In this document: positions 26,491-34,476 of the stretch, piece after piece
How positions within the stretch are numbered: position 1 is the first letter of the stretch
How the letters are laid out: each line of letters begins with the position of its first letter
DNA from: JANXXV01 sp038230275
GTDB lineage: Bacteria; Acidobacteriota; Terriglobia; Bryobacterales; Bryobacteraceae
Reading direction: 5' to 3'
NCBI GenBank assembly: GCA_038230275.1
Contig: JBBRNO010000003.1
Location: forward strand, 46,544 to 110,543
Length of the DNA stretch: 64,000 nt
Made by a program: the position numbers and the translations under genes
The notes under the pieces: model-generated
Databases searched by the model: none
Told to the model about the DNA's origin: nothing
What the model saw: only the letters and a program-made list of their open reading frames with translations

Positions 26491-26697
26491 TTAGTTGGAG
26501 ATAGAAACTTCCTCTGCCTGTAAGCCTTTGGGGCCTTTCTTGACTACAAACTGAACGTGAGCGCCCTCATCGAGACTACGGTAGCCGGACGACTCAATCG
26601 CAGAAAAATGGACGAACACATCTTCCCCGTTCTCTCGCTGAATAAAGCCAAAACCCTTGGCTGCATTGAACCACTTAACAACACCTTTTTCTTTCAT
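26491..26697 (-). CDS. Cold-shock protein CspA family
   Basis: This 68-residue single-domain OB-fold protein binds single-stranded RNA and DNA. RNP1 (KGFGFIQ, 14-20) and RNP2 (VFVHFS, 27-32) are intact, and KWFNAAKGFGFI plus the C-terminal GLQAEEV are typical. It acts as an RNA chaperone. A ribosome site GAAGGAAG precedes the ATG. The leader appears long (over 100 bases to the candidate promoter at 26830-26835), as is usual for cold-inducible csp mRNAs. Housekeeping rather than cold-induced expression cannot be excluded. Confidence 0.95.
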   Translation of the reverse strand: MKEKGVVKWFNAAKGFGFIQRENGEDVFVHFSAIESSGYRSLDEGAHVQFVVKKGPKGLQAEEVSISN

Positions 26698-26829
26698 CGT
26701 AACTTCCTTCTTAAGCTATTCGAACCCCTGGGTTTCAACTCTAATCAGCCGTTACGAACCATGGCCGACCGTGTCGCTACCACTGTCACGCTAATCTAGA
26801 TCGATTGCAAGAGAGTCAAACGCTCTTTG

Positions 26830-26837
26830 ACTATAGC
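26830..26837 (-). promoter_or_regulatory. Candidate extended -10 element for cspA
   Basis: On the minus strand the bases TG, C, TATAGT form an extended -10 box; no good -35 lies at the right distance, which is tolerated by extended -10 promoters. Transcription from here would give a 5' leader of about 125 bases before the cspA ATG. This is pattern matching only. Confidence 0.35.
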
Positions 26838-26920
26838 ATGAGTGGTCGTTCAAATCCATCCTTTTCTTAGGGCCTTATGCTAATGAGTCGCTTGACCTTA
26901 GCTGGTTTGAGTGCCGTAGC

Positions 26921-28126
26921 TTAGGCGTTCGACTTTCGGCCTTCGAGGCCATAACGGCTGGGGGCGATGGAGAAGAATTCGATAAAGCGCTTCTTGGTCT
27001 CACCGGTGGCACTGGACTTATAGTTGAGCATACTCTGGGCTAATGCGTTGCATTGGCGTCCGAGTTCCGAGGCAGAATCGATGGGCCGACCATCGGAAAG
27101 AGCGTGGGTAACGCCCTGGTAGTCGTTCGGGAACGTTATTTGGATGGGCAATCCCAGCAGGCTCTCAATCTGGTCGTTGGAAATCACAGGGCGTTTCTGG
27201 CAGCGATTGAGTAGGACGCTGACGCGATCGCCCAGATCAATCGATTGCAAATACTGGTATTTCTCCCGAGCCAAGTGCAGGGACGGAATTTCCGGAGTGC
27301 ACACCAGAAAGATCCGTTTGGATTCATGCATCAGTTCGGTTGAGTAACGTTCCAGGTTGCCCGATAGATCCGCGCAAATGACTTTGTAGTTACGGCGCAC
27401 AAATTGGAGCAGATTTCGCATTTGTCCGAGATCCAAGCGGAAGTTCGGGTTCAATTTTCCAGCATGCAGGATATCCAGCGATCCGATGGAGGTGATCAAC
27501 TGCGGCCAAAATTGTTCGTCGATATCTTCGGAACGCTCCGCGGCATCGATTACGGAATACGAATTGTCGAGCTTCAGCATGAAGCGCACCATGCCGGAAC
27601 TGAGATCGAAATCACCCAGGAACGTACGCGTTTTTTCTATTTTGGAAAGTGCGACCGCGGTATTCATTGCGATGGTGGATGTACCCACGCCCGCCTTGGA
27701 AGGTAGAAACGAGTAAAGCAGATCGGACGATTCCAGAACAACCGGCTTCTTTTCAAGTACTTCCTGGATTCGCCTGAGGCTCTCCATTAGGAGGGAACGT
27801 TCAAACGGCGGCGTAAGAAACTCTCGTACACCGGACCGCATCACCTCCAACAGGACTTGCGGGTCACAAACACGCTCGATGGCAACGACCTGAATTCCTG
27901 GACAACAGCCTTCCAGTTCCTTGTTGGCTGCAAGCGCTTCCTTAACCAATTCGACACTGAGAAAAACAATGTTCGGACCCTGCGCTCGCAGAAATCGGGA
28001 AAGTTCCAATGTCGTCGGATAGTGGTCGAACGCCCTGAGCATCGTCAGGCCCCCGACGGGTTCCAAAGCAGTTTCCGTCTGAGTTCGCAATTCGCGATTT
28101 GGGCAGATAATTACACCACGTAGCAT
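26921..28126 (-). CDS. CpaE/MinD-like ATPase with receiver-like domain
   Basis: The 401-residue protein has an N-terminal receiver-like domain (about 1-120: NIVFLSVELVKEALAANKEL, MRSGVREFLTPPF) that lacks a clear phospho-acceptor context. A ParA/MinD-type ATPase domain follows (about 135-370). Its deviant Walker A reads FLPSKAGVGTSTIAMN, keeping the signature Lys but with Thr in place of the second P-loop Lys, which is common in CpaE relatives. FLGDFDLSSGM corresponds to the Walker A' Asp region. CpaE proteins localise the Tad/Flp pilus machinery. No tad genes are next to it, so this is an orphan. Confidence 0.85.
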   Translation of the reverse strand: MLRGVIICPNRELRTQTETALEPVGGLTMLRAFDHYPTTLELSRFLRAQGPNIVFLSVELVKEALAANKELEGCCPGIQVVAIERVCDPQVLLEVMRSGVREFLTPPFERSLLMESLRRIQEVLEKKPVVLESSDLLYSFLPSKAGVGTSTIAMNTAVALSKIEKTRTFLGDFDLSSGMVRFMLKLDNSYSVIDAAERSEDIDEQFWPQLITSIGSLDILHAGKLNPNFRLDLGQMRNLLQFVRRNYKVICADLSGNLERYSTELMHESKRIFLVCTPEIPSLHLAREKYQYLQSIDLGDRVSVLLNRCQKRPVISNDQIESLLGLPIQITFPNDYQGVTHALSDGRPIDSASELGRQCNALAQSMLNYKSSATGETKKRFIEFFSIAPSRYGLEGRKSNA

Positions 28127-28127
28127 T

Positions 28128-28475
28128 TTAGAAGCACCTTCTCTCCCTATACTCTAAGGTCAATGGAGGTAGCCAACAATCGACCACTGGTCCTATTCGC
28201 ACAAAGATAGTACTAAACCAAGGGATTGACCTTAGTCCAGATCCTCTTTGGGCAGCCGTTGAATCTCGAATCTGTCTTTCGTTTGCTGCATTTGGTGGTT
28301 TCGCGGCCGGGGCACGGAGGCAAGCCCTGTACGAGGTCAACAGCGTAGCCTCGCATATCAAACTGATTGAATTCCTTGCGTCAGCCGTCCTCCAACTAGT
28401 CACACAGAAAACTTATCGGCACGTTTTCAGTGAAGAGTAAGGTAAATGGAGGTGGCACAAGAACGAGTGAATAGA
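28128..28475. other. Intergenic stretch without recognisable gene
   Basis: About 350 bases lie between the CpaE-like gene and the tRNA. Short frames on both strands have no family resemblance and no good ribosome site. The minus-strand promoter of the ATPase gene is presumably here, but I see no convincing -35/-10 pair. Confidence 0.5.
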
Positions 28476-28551
28476 TGGTGAGCCGGGCGGGACTCGAACC
28501 CGCGACCACTGCATTAAAAGTGCGGTGCTCTACCAACTGAGCTACCGGCCC
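28476..28551 (-). tRNA. tRNA-Lys (anticodon TTT)
   Basis: The cloverleaf is readable on the minus strand. The acceptor GGGCCGG pairs with CCGGCTC (one G-T pair), the D-arm is GCTCAGTTGGTAGAGC, the anticodon loop CTTTTAA gives anticodon TTT, and the T-arm contains GGTTCGAGTCC. The discriminator is A and the CCA end is encoded (complement of 28476-28478). The anticodon stem has one C-A mismatch. Confidence 0.95.
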
Positions 28552-28696
28552 GCTGTGTGAGGAATTACCCTGTTTACCGCTCCCTAGAGGATAACATGGC
28601 GGCTCCGGTTCGCCCACTGCAGCAGACTACTAATCCGCGGGTGTATTTAAACCTCCCTCGGGACCATAGTGCTGCCACCTGTGCTAAGTTCTCACT

Positions 28697-28999
28697 ATGG
28701 CCAAAGAAATTATTGAAGTGGACTGTCCCTGCTGCCAGACCAGCCTCAAGATCGACACGATCACGGGCGCCGTCATCAGTCATAAGCAGCCGGAAAAGCC
28801 CCCGCCGATTGAAGATCTGGCGGCGGCGGTCGCCAACCTAAAGGGGGAAGCGGCACGGCGGGAAGAGGTGTTTCAGAAATCGTTCGCGGACCACAACAAT
28901 CGTAAGACCGTGCTGGACCGGAAATTCGACGAACTGCTGAAGCAGGCCAAGTCCGATCCGGACACTGGCCCGCCTAAGCGTAATTTCGATTTCGATTAA
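28697..28999 (+). CDS. Small hypothetical protein with CxxC motif and coiled coil
   Basis: This 100-residue cytoplasmic protein has EVDCPCCQTSLKIDTITG at the N-terminus, a CPxC half zinc knuckle (Cys at about 10, 12 and 13). A charged helical segment follows (IEDLAAAVANLKGEAARREE, about 42-85), then the acidic-aromatic tail KRNFDFD. I do not recognise a named family, although short proteins of this layout recur in Acidobacteria. The gene starts at an ATG and its stop overlaps the end of the convergent metY gene by four bases. One missing CxxC means metal binding would need a dimer. Confidence 0.7.
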   Translation: MAKEIIEVDCPCCQTSLKIDTITGAVISHKQPEKPPPIEDLAAAVANLKGEAARREEVFQKSFADHNNRKTVLDRKFDELLKQAKSDPDTGPPKRNFDFD

Positions 29000-30294
29000 G
29001 CCTGCGAGGCCGTCAGCGCCTGATCCAGATCCCAGAGAATATCGTCGATATCCTCCAATCCGATGGAAACGCGCACCATCTCAGGCTCAACCCCGGCTGA
29101 GCGCTGCTGCGCCGCCGAAAGTTGCTGGTGGGTGGTGGATGCCGGCTGAATTACCAGGCTGCGGGCATCGCCAACGTTGGCCAGATGCGAAAACAGCTTC
29201 ATGCTGTCCACAAACTTCCGTGCCGCGTCATAGCCACCCTTAATACCAAACGAGAACACCGCGCCGGCCCCCTTGGGAGTGTACTTCTGCGCCATGGCAT
29301 AGTAAGGGCTTGACGGCAGAGACGGATACTTCACCCAGCTGACTAAGGCGTGGCTTTCGAGGAATTTTGCCGCGGCCAGAGTATTGGCCACGTGACGCTC
29401 CATGCGCAGCCCGAGCGTTTCAATTCCCTGCAAAATGAGAAACGAATTGAATGGACTGATGCACGGGCCCAGGTCGCGCAACCCCTCCACGCGGGCGCGG
29501 ATGATGAAGGCAATGGCGCCGAACACTTCACTGAACTTCATGCCGTGATAGGCTGGCGACGGCTCATTGAGCTGCGGAAAAGGGCCGCTTGCCCAGGGGA
29601 ACTTCCCGCTATCGACAATCACGCCGCCGATGCTGTTTCCGTGGCCGCCCATGAATTTGGTGAGCGAATGAACCACGATATCGGCGCCATGATCGATGGG
29701 CCGGCACAAATAAGGGCTGGCGAACGTGTTGTCGATCACCAGCGGAATGTTGTGCTGGTGCGCGATGGCCGCCACCTTTTCAATATCGAGAACATTGCCC
29801 CGTGGATTGCTGATGGTCTCGGCATAGAGGCAGCGCGTTTTCGGCGTGATGGCCTTGCGGAAGTTCTCCGGATCGTCCGGTTCCACGAACGTGGTGTTAA
29901 TACCGATTTTGCGGAAACTGACGTCGAATTGTGTGTAGGTTCCTCCGTAAAGAGTACTGGAGGACACCATCTCGTCGCCGATCCCCATCAGGCTTGTCAG
30001 CGCCAGGAATTGGGCCGCCTGTCCGCTGGCGGTGGCCAGTGCGGCGACGCCGTTTTCGAGCGAAGCACAGCGCTGCTCCAGCACGTCGGTAGTGGGGTTC
30101 ATGAGCCGCGTATAAACGTTGCCAAATTCCTGCAGCGCAAACAAGGACGCGGCGTGGGTGGAATCCTTGAAGACATACGAGGTCGTCTGATAGATGGGCA
30201 CCGCACGCGACCCGGTGGTGGGGTCTGGTGTGTAGCCGGCATGAAGTGAGCGGGTGTTAAAGCCCAAGGAACGTTCCGGTTTTTCGTCAGCCAT
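28996..30294 (-). CDS. metY: O-acetylhomoserine aminocarboxypropyltransferase (sulfhydrylase)
   Basis: This 432-residue PLP enzyme of the Cys/Met-metabolism family converts O-acetyl-L-homoserine plus sulfide to homocysteine. FNTRSLHAGYTPDPTTGSRA and VPIYQTTSY at the start are typical of MetY. The PLP pocket shows LVIDNTFASPYLCRP and the Schiff-base Lys is in VVHSLTKFMGGHGNSIGG (about residue 213). The C-terminus is VRVSIGLEDIDDILWDLDQA. I placed the start at the ATG at 30294; a TTG two codons upstream is also possible. No metX or metH gene is in the window. Confidence 0.93.
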   Translation of the reverse strand: MADEKPERSLGFNTRSLHAGYTPDPTTGSRAVPIYQTTSYVFKDSTHAASLFALQEFGNVYTRLMNPTTDVLEQRCASLENGVAALATASGQAAQFLALTSLMGIGDEMVSSSTLYGGTYTQFDVSFRKIGINTTFVEPDDPENFRKAITPKTRCLYAETISNPRGNVLDIEKVAAIAHQHNIPLVIDNTFASPYLCRPIDHGADIVVHSLTKFMGGHGNSIGGVIVDSGKFPWASGPFPQLNEPSPAYHGMKFSEVFGAIAFIIRARVEGLRDLGPCISPFNSFLILQGIETLGLRMERHVANTLAAAKFLESHALVSWVKYPSLPSSPYYAMAQKYTPKGAGAVFSFGIKGGYDAARKFVDSMKLFSHLANVGDARSLVIQPASTTHQQLSAAQQRSAGVEPEMVRVSIGLEDIDDILWDLDQALTASQA

Positions 30295-30314
30295 AGGCAA
30301 CTATGTTATCTCGA

Positions 30315-31310
30315 TTATCGAAGCCATGCGTCGCGGTGTGCCGAGACAAATTCATCGTCGTTGAGTGCCGGATAGGCGGCGTAGACGCGATCGATCTCCT
30401 CGAGTTGTCCGGGGGAAAGATCCTCGTCCGGATGCAAGCACCAGCGTCCTTCGAGCAGCCCTTGCCGTCGCAGCACTTCATGCAAGCCGGCAATGCAGCC
30501 GTGGAACGCATTCGCCGCGTCGAAGAAGGCTGCGTTTGAGTCTGTAACGTGCACTCCGATGGTTAGCGCCTGAGCGGCCGGAAGCGTGGGCAGACTTGCC
30601 AGCAGCTCCACCGCACGCCTGGTCCAAACCGACCAGTGCCCCAGCAAGCCGCCTACGATGCGCAGCTTCCGGCCGCCGATCTCAAATGCGGTAAGCAGGT
30701 CGGCCACGATGTTATCGTCATTGCCGGTGTAGAGCGCGATTTCGCCGGCGCGGCCGGAATCGGCGACGGCGCGGATGACGTCGAGCGTTTGATAGCGGTT
30801 GAACGGCGCCATCTTGATGGCGACCACATTTTCGATCTCGGCAAAGCGACGCCAGAATTCGTACGGAAGCACGCGGCCGCCGACGGCAGGTTGAAGGTAG
30901 AAGCCGATGACGGGAATCACCTGCGCCACGGCGGTGGCGTGCTCAATCAGTTTCCGCGTGGTGGCGTTCGGAAGCGCGGCCAGGCTGAGCAAACCGGCGT
31001 GATAGCCGAGGCTGGCCGCCAGTTCCGCTTCCCGCACTGCTTGCAGCGTTGGTCCGCAGATGCCGGCGATCCGCAGGCAGCCGGCCGCTTCTTCGCGCGC
31101 CAGCTCCAGCACCGGCTTCAGCAGGCCTACCTCGCGGATGGCGAACTGCGTGGTGTGTACGCCCACCGCGATGCCGCCCGCACCCGAAGCTGCGTAGTAG
31201 CGGGTCAAGGCGCGCTGCCGGCGTTCGTCCAGCTTGCGCTCCGCGGTGAGCGCCAGCGGGTGCGCGGGAATGACAAGCCCTTGGCGCAGTCTGGCGCGAG
31301 TGTCCGTCAA
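30315..31310 (-). CDS. DHDPS/NAL-superfamily aldolase-like protein
   Basis: The 331-residue (beta/alpha)8 protein is of the dihydrodipicolinate synthase superfamily. LVIPAHPLALTAERKLDERR replaces the usual GxxTPF start. The expected Schiff-base Lys is in VVAIKMAPFNRYQTLDVI (about residue 175), and the residues after it (LYTGNDDNIVADLL) fit the family's GxDD pattern. True DapA has YN-x-P and GTTGE motifs that are not clear here, so lysine biosynthesis is unlikely; a sugar-acid or keto-acid aldolase or dehydratase is more probable. It starts at a TTG overlapping the epimerase stop and is the last gene of a three-gene operon. Confidence 0.82.
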   Translation of the reverse strand: MTDTRARLRQGLVIPAHPLALTAERKLDERRQRALTRYYAASGAGGIAVGVHTTQFAIREVGLLKPVLELAREEAAGCLRIAGICGPTLQAVREAELAASLGYHAGLLSLAALPNATTRKLIEHATAVAQVIPVIGFYLQPAVGGRVLPYEFWRRFAEIENVVAIKMAPFNRYQTLDVIRAVADSGRAGEIALYTGNDDNIVADLLTAFEIGGRKLRIVGGLLGHWSVWTRRAVELLASLPTLPAAQALTIGVHVTDSNAAFFDAANAFHGCIAGLHEVLRRQGLLEGRWCLHPDEDLSPGQLEEIDRVYAAYPALNDDEFVSAHRDAWLR

Positions 31311-32326
31311 AATTTTCCGTCCCTTGTTTCAAAGTGCGTGGGCTTGTCGTGCGTGGCGCCGCCCAAGCCAATCCAATGCGCCGTCCACGCGATCAGTTGG
31401 TCCGCACTCACGCTGGGATAGCCGAACAGGCGCTGACAGCGGGCCGCGTTGTTCAGTAGCGCCGTGCTGGATTCAGCGCCTGTGAACGTGGGGGCCACGC
31501 CGAAGAACTCACCGAAGCGCGTGGCAATCTGGCGAACCGACAACATCTCCGGCCCAGTAAGATTCAGCACCGCGGGCGGCGACTGGCAGAGAGAGAACGC
31601 CCGCAGGCAGACCGAATTCGCATCCCCCTGCCAGATCACATTCACCATGCCTGGAGTTACATCGACCGGCTCACGCCGAAACACCTTGTTTCCGATATCG
31701 AGCAACACGCCGTAGCGCAACTCCGCCGCGTAGTTGAGCCGCAGCACCGTCACGGGCGTTCCGTATAGGCCTGAGAAGTATTCGAACATGCGCTCGCGGC
31801 CCAGAACCGATTGCGCGTATTCGCCAACGGGACCGGGCGCGGTGGATTCGGTGGCGCCGCCGGAGGTGACCGGCACGAATGGATACACATTGCCGCTGGA
31901 AAAGGCGACGATTCGCGAGTTGCGGTATCGCTCGGCGGTTAGTGCGGCCACGTGGACGTTCATCGCCCAGGTGAGACCTTCGCCACCGGTGGAGCCAAAC
32001 TTTCGCCCGGTCATGTAGACTACGTTGGCAATGTCCGGCAGCGCTTCCACCTGGGCGCGGTCGAGCAAATCGCAGGCGATGATCTCGATTCCGGCCGATG
32101 TTAATTCCTGACGCGCGGCTTCTGAACTGAATCTGGAAACCGCGATGATGCGGCGCTTGGAGCCGGCCAGATCCGCGGCGCGGCGTGCGAGCAACGCAAG
32201 GGTTGGGCCCATCTTTCCGCCGGCGCCGAGCAGGATCAGATCACCGTCCAGACTTGCCGCGGCTTCTACATCGGCGGCTGACGGTGTGGAGAGTGCATCG
32301 AGGAGCTGCCGCTCGTTTCCGATCAC
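31307..32326 (-). CDS. NAD-dependent epimerase/dehydratase
   Basis: The 339-residue extended SDR protein has a nucleotide-binding loop LILLGAGGKMG (about 31-41), a Ser in VAFSSGNVYPF and a C-terminal substrate domain (LNLTGPEMLSVRQIATRFGE). The classical YxxxK active site is replaced around EYAQSVLGRERMFEYF, where Tyr is present but Lys is Arg. I set the start at the GTG at 32326 because it overlaps the upstream stop as GTGA; an in-frame ATG at 32365 would lie inside the upstream gene. Middle gene of the overlapping operon, substrate unknown. Confidence 0.87.
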   Translation of the reverse strand: MIGNERQLLDALSTPSAADVEAAASLDGDLILLGAGGKMGPTLALLARRAADLAGSKRRIIAVSRFSSEAARQELTSAGIEIIACDLLDRAQVEALPDIANVVYMTGRKFGSTGGEGLTWAMNVHVAALTAERYRNSRIVAFSSGNVYPFVPVTSGGATESTAPGPVGEYAQSVLGRERMFEYFSGLYGTPVTVLRLNYAAELRYGVLLDIGNKVFRREPVDVTPGMVNVIWQGDANSVCLRAFSLCQSPPAVLNLTGPEMLSVRQIATRFGEFFGVAPTFTGAESSTALLNNAARCQRLFGYPSVSADQLIAWTAHWIGLGGATHDKPTHFETRDGKF

Positions 32327-32805
32327 CGTTTGTACCCGATCTTCCGCAAAAATCCATGCCGCCATTCGGCATCGGCACGCGTCTCGACGCCCTTCGGGGA
32401 AGCGCCGTCAATCACTCCCAGAATTCCCCGCCCTTGGTCGGATTCGGCAACGATCACTTCGACGGGATTAGCGGTGGCGCAATGGATGGTGCAAACCTCC
32501 GGAACGTCTTTGATGCGGCCAAGGACGTTGATGGGGTAACCGTCCTTCATGACAATGACAAAACTGTGGCCGGCTCCGATGGCCGTTGCGTTGCGAGTGG
32601 CGGCGGCTTGCAGATCGGCGTCGTTACCGTCCACGCGGGTAAGGCAGGCGCCGGAAGCTTCATTGAAGGCGATGCCGAACTTCATTTGCGGCACGGTGTT
32701 TACCAGCGCTTCGTAAAGATCTTCCACTGTTTTTATGAAATGGCTTGTACCCAGAATGATGTTGGCGCCCTCGGGTATTTCCAGGCGCACCGAATGAAGC
32801 TGCAT
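32323..32805 (-). CDS. Adenosine-specific kinase family protein
   Basis: The 160-residue protein matches the archaeal-type adenosine-specific kinase family (DUF355). It has IPEGANIILGTSHFIKTVED near the start, MKFGIAFNEASGACLTRVDG in the middle, and the C-terminal CATANPVEVIVAESDQGRGI continuing LGVIDG. Structural work on archaeal members showed adenosine and AMP binding; the physiological role in bacteria is not settled. It is the first gene of an operon with the epimerase and DHDPS-like genes, each overlapping the next by four bases, so the three are almost certainly made together. Confidence 0.85.
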   Translation of the reverse strand: MQLHSVRLEIPEGANIILGTSHFIKTVEDLYEALVNTVPQMKFGIAFNEASGACLTRVDGNDADLQAAATRNATAIGAGHSFVIVMKDGYPINVLGRIKDVPEVCTIHCATANPVEVIVAESDQGRGILGVIDGASPKGVETRADAEWRHGFLRKIGYKR

Positions 32806-32936
32806 GGGTCGATTTTAGCGCGGTGCGGGCAAGCGGCTCCATTCGGCACGAAGGCACGGGATACGAAGCAAGCGGCTCAGCTATCCATTTTGAGCCGCTC
32901 GCTGTTAGAAAGTGTTCGCCCTGTCCGGGCAGTTGG

Positions 32937-33240
32937 TTACCGCCGCCGTGCGACCAGGGTGGTCTTGTCCGGGTTGGTGAATCTGGCCGTCAGTTCCCGT
33001 TCTTGGGGAGTCTGCGGCAGCGTCATGACGGCGGTGGAATTGGGCGACCATACTTGGTACAGGAAGTAATCTTCGCCGTATTTGTGGAACACCAGTTTGC
33101 CCTCGGCCGGCGGGCGTGATGTGGTATTGGGAATCGTCCCGATGTTTACACCGCCGTTTCAGCTTGGCGCGTCCTTGCGCATGAATGGAAGCTGTCGACA
33201 TGGCAGCGAAAATCGAGAGAATCAAGAGTCTGTTTATCAT
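32937..33240 (-). pseudogene. Small secreted acidobacterial protein, frameshifted with internal deletion
   Basis: The minus strand starts with a signal peptide (MINRLLILSIFAAMSTASIHAQ, ATG at 33238-33240). After about 28 codons the conserved remainder continues in another frame as GVNIGTIPNTTSRPPAEG, then KLVFHKYGEDYFLYQVWSPN, then ELTARFTNPDKTTLVARRR, to a TAA at 32937. Intact relatives (about 120-140 residues) have further sequence (NIPF-x-VGN...LPAGEY) between the two parts, so an internal deletion as well as a frameshift is likely. Function of the family is unknown. Confidence 0.75.
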
Positions 33241-33259
33241 TTTTCTACCGTCCTTTTTT

Positions 33260-34473
33260 CGTTCCGAAGGCTTTTCGCTTTCCGTGCTGCTGTTTGTGCT
33301 CGCCGACGATTCCGCACCGGAGCCGGAGGCTGCTGTGGAGGAGGTCAGCCCGGCGACGCAATCGATGCTACTCCGGCCGGTGGATTCCCTCTTCCTGAAA
33401 CCGGCGGAGCTGGACAAGGCGGTGGCTTCCGATTCGCGAACCGCCGCCGATCTGAATTCCCTGTTGCGCATCACGCGGGAGATCACCTCCATCTCCGATG
33501 TGAATTCCCCGCGGCTGAAGCTGGTGAGTTTGGTGCTGGAGGTGATTCCGGCCACCGAAGCGTGGGTGGTTCTTGCCGATGATGACCCTGCGGCTTCCAA
33601 AGTACGTTCAGTGGCGGATGAGGCCCTGCGAACCGGCACGGCGATTTTGTCCGCCGGCAATCCGTCGTATCTCGCGGCTCCGCTTTCCGTTCTGGAGAAG
33701 CGGCACGGCGTGATCGCGGCCAATGGGAAACACTTCGATGAAGGCCATCTGCAACTGCTTACGGCGGTGGGTTCCGTTGCGGCGCTGTGCCTGCAGAACG
33801 CGCTGCACCTGCAACGGCTGGAAGGGGAGAACACGCGGCTGCGGGCGGAGATCGTTACCGGGCACAACATGGTTGGAGAGAGTCCGCGGATTCGGGAAGT
33901 GCTGCGAATTGTGGCGAAGGCCGCGCCCTCGGGAGCAACCATTCTGATTCGCGGGGAGAGCGGCACGGGAAAGGAACTGGTGGCGCGCGCGGTGCATGGG
34001 AATAGTCCGCGGGCGTCGAAGGCGTTTATCGCGATCAACTGCGCGACGCTGTCAGGGGCGCTTCTGGAGAGCGATCTGTTCGGGCATGAGAAAGGCGCCT
34101 TCACCGGGGCCATCGCACAAAAGCGCGGGAAGATTGAACTGGCCGAAGGCGGCACGCTGTTCCTGGATGAAACTGGCGAACTGGCGCCACTGTTGCAGGC
34201 GAAGCTGCTGCGTGTACTGCAAGAACGCGAATATGAGCGCGTTGGCGGCGTGAAGACGATGAAGGCGGACATCCGGTTGATTGCGGCGACGAACCGGGAT
34301 CTGGAAGCGGCGGTGCGCGATGGTATCACGAAGGCGTGAAGTTGGCCAAGACACGATTGATTGAGAACGCGATTGCGCAGGCCGGAGGCAGCCAGGTGGA
34401 AGCAGCGCGGCTGTTGGGTCTGCATCCCACCTATCTTTCGCGGCTGATTCGCAATCTGCGTCCTATAATATAA
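33260..34473 (+). pseudogene. Sigma-54-dependent regulator (FHA-GAF-AAA-HTH) with 5' truncation and internal deletion
   Basis: A plus-strand frame (open from 33185) reads the end of an FHA domain (SVLLFVLADD near 33285), a GAF domain, and most of a sigma-54 AAA+ domain: Walker A GESGTGKE, the GAFTGA loop and Walker B TLFLDE, up to DIRLIAATNRDLEAAVRDG near 34320. The last about 100 residues of the AAA domain (the arginine-finger part) are missing. The sequence jumps, with a frame change, to the DNA-binding tail TRLIENAIAQAGGSQVEAAR then LLGLHPTYLSRLIRNLR, ending with TAA at 34471. Without the C-terminal AAA part it cannot remodel sigma-54 polymerase. Confidence 0.8.
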
Positions 34474-34476
34474 GCG

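Noticed and set aside
30315..31310. Calling this gene dapA
   Set aside because: The YN-x-P and GTTGE-type motifs of true dihydrodipicolinate synthase are not evident, and the operon partners do not belong to lysine synthesis.
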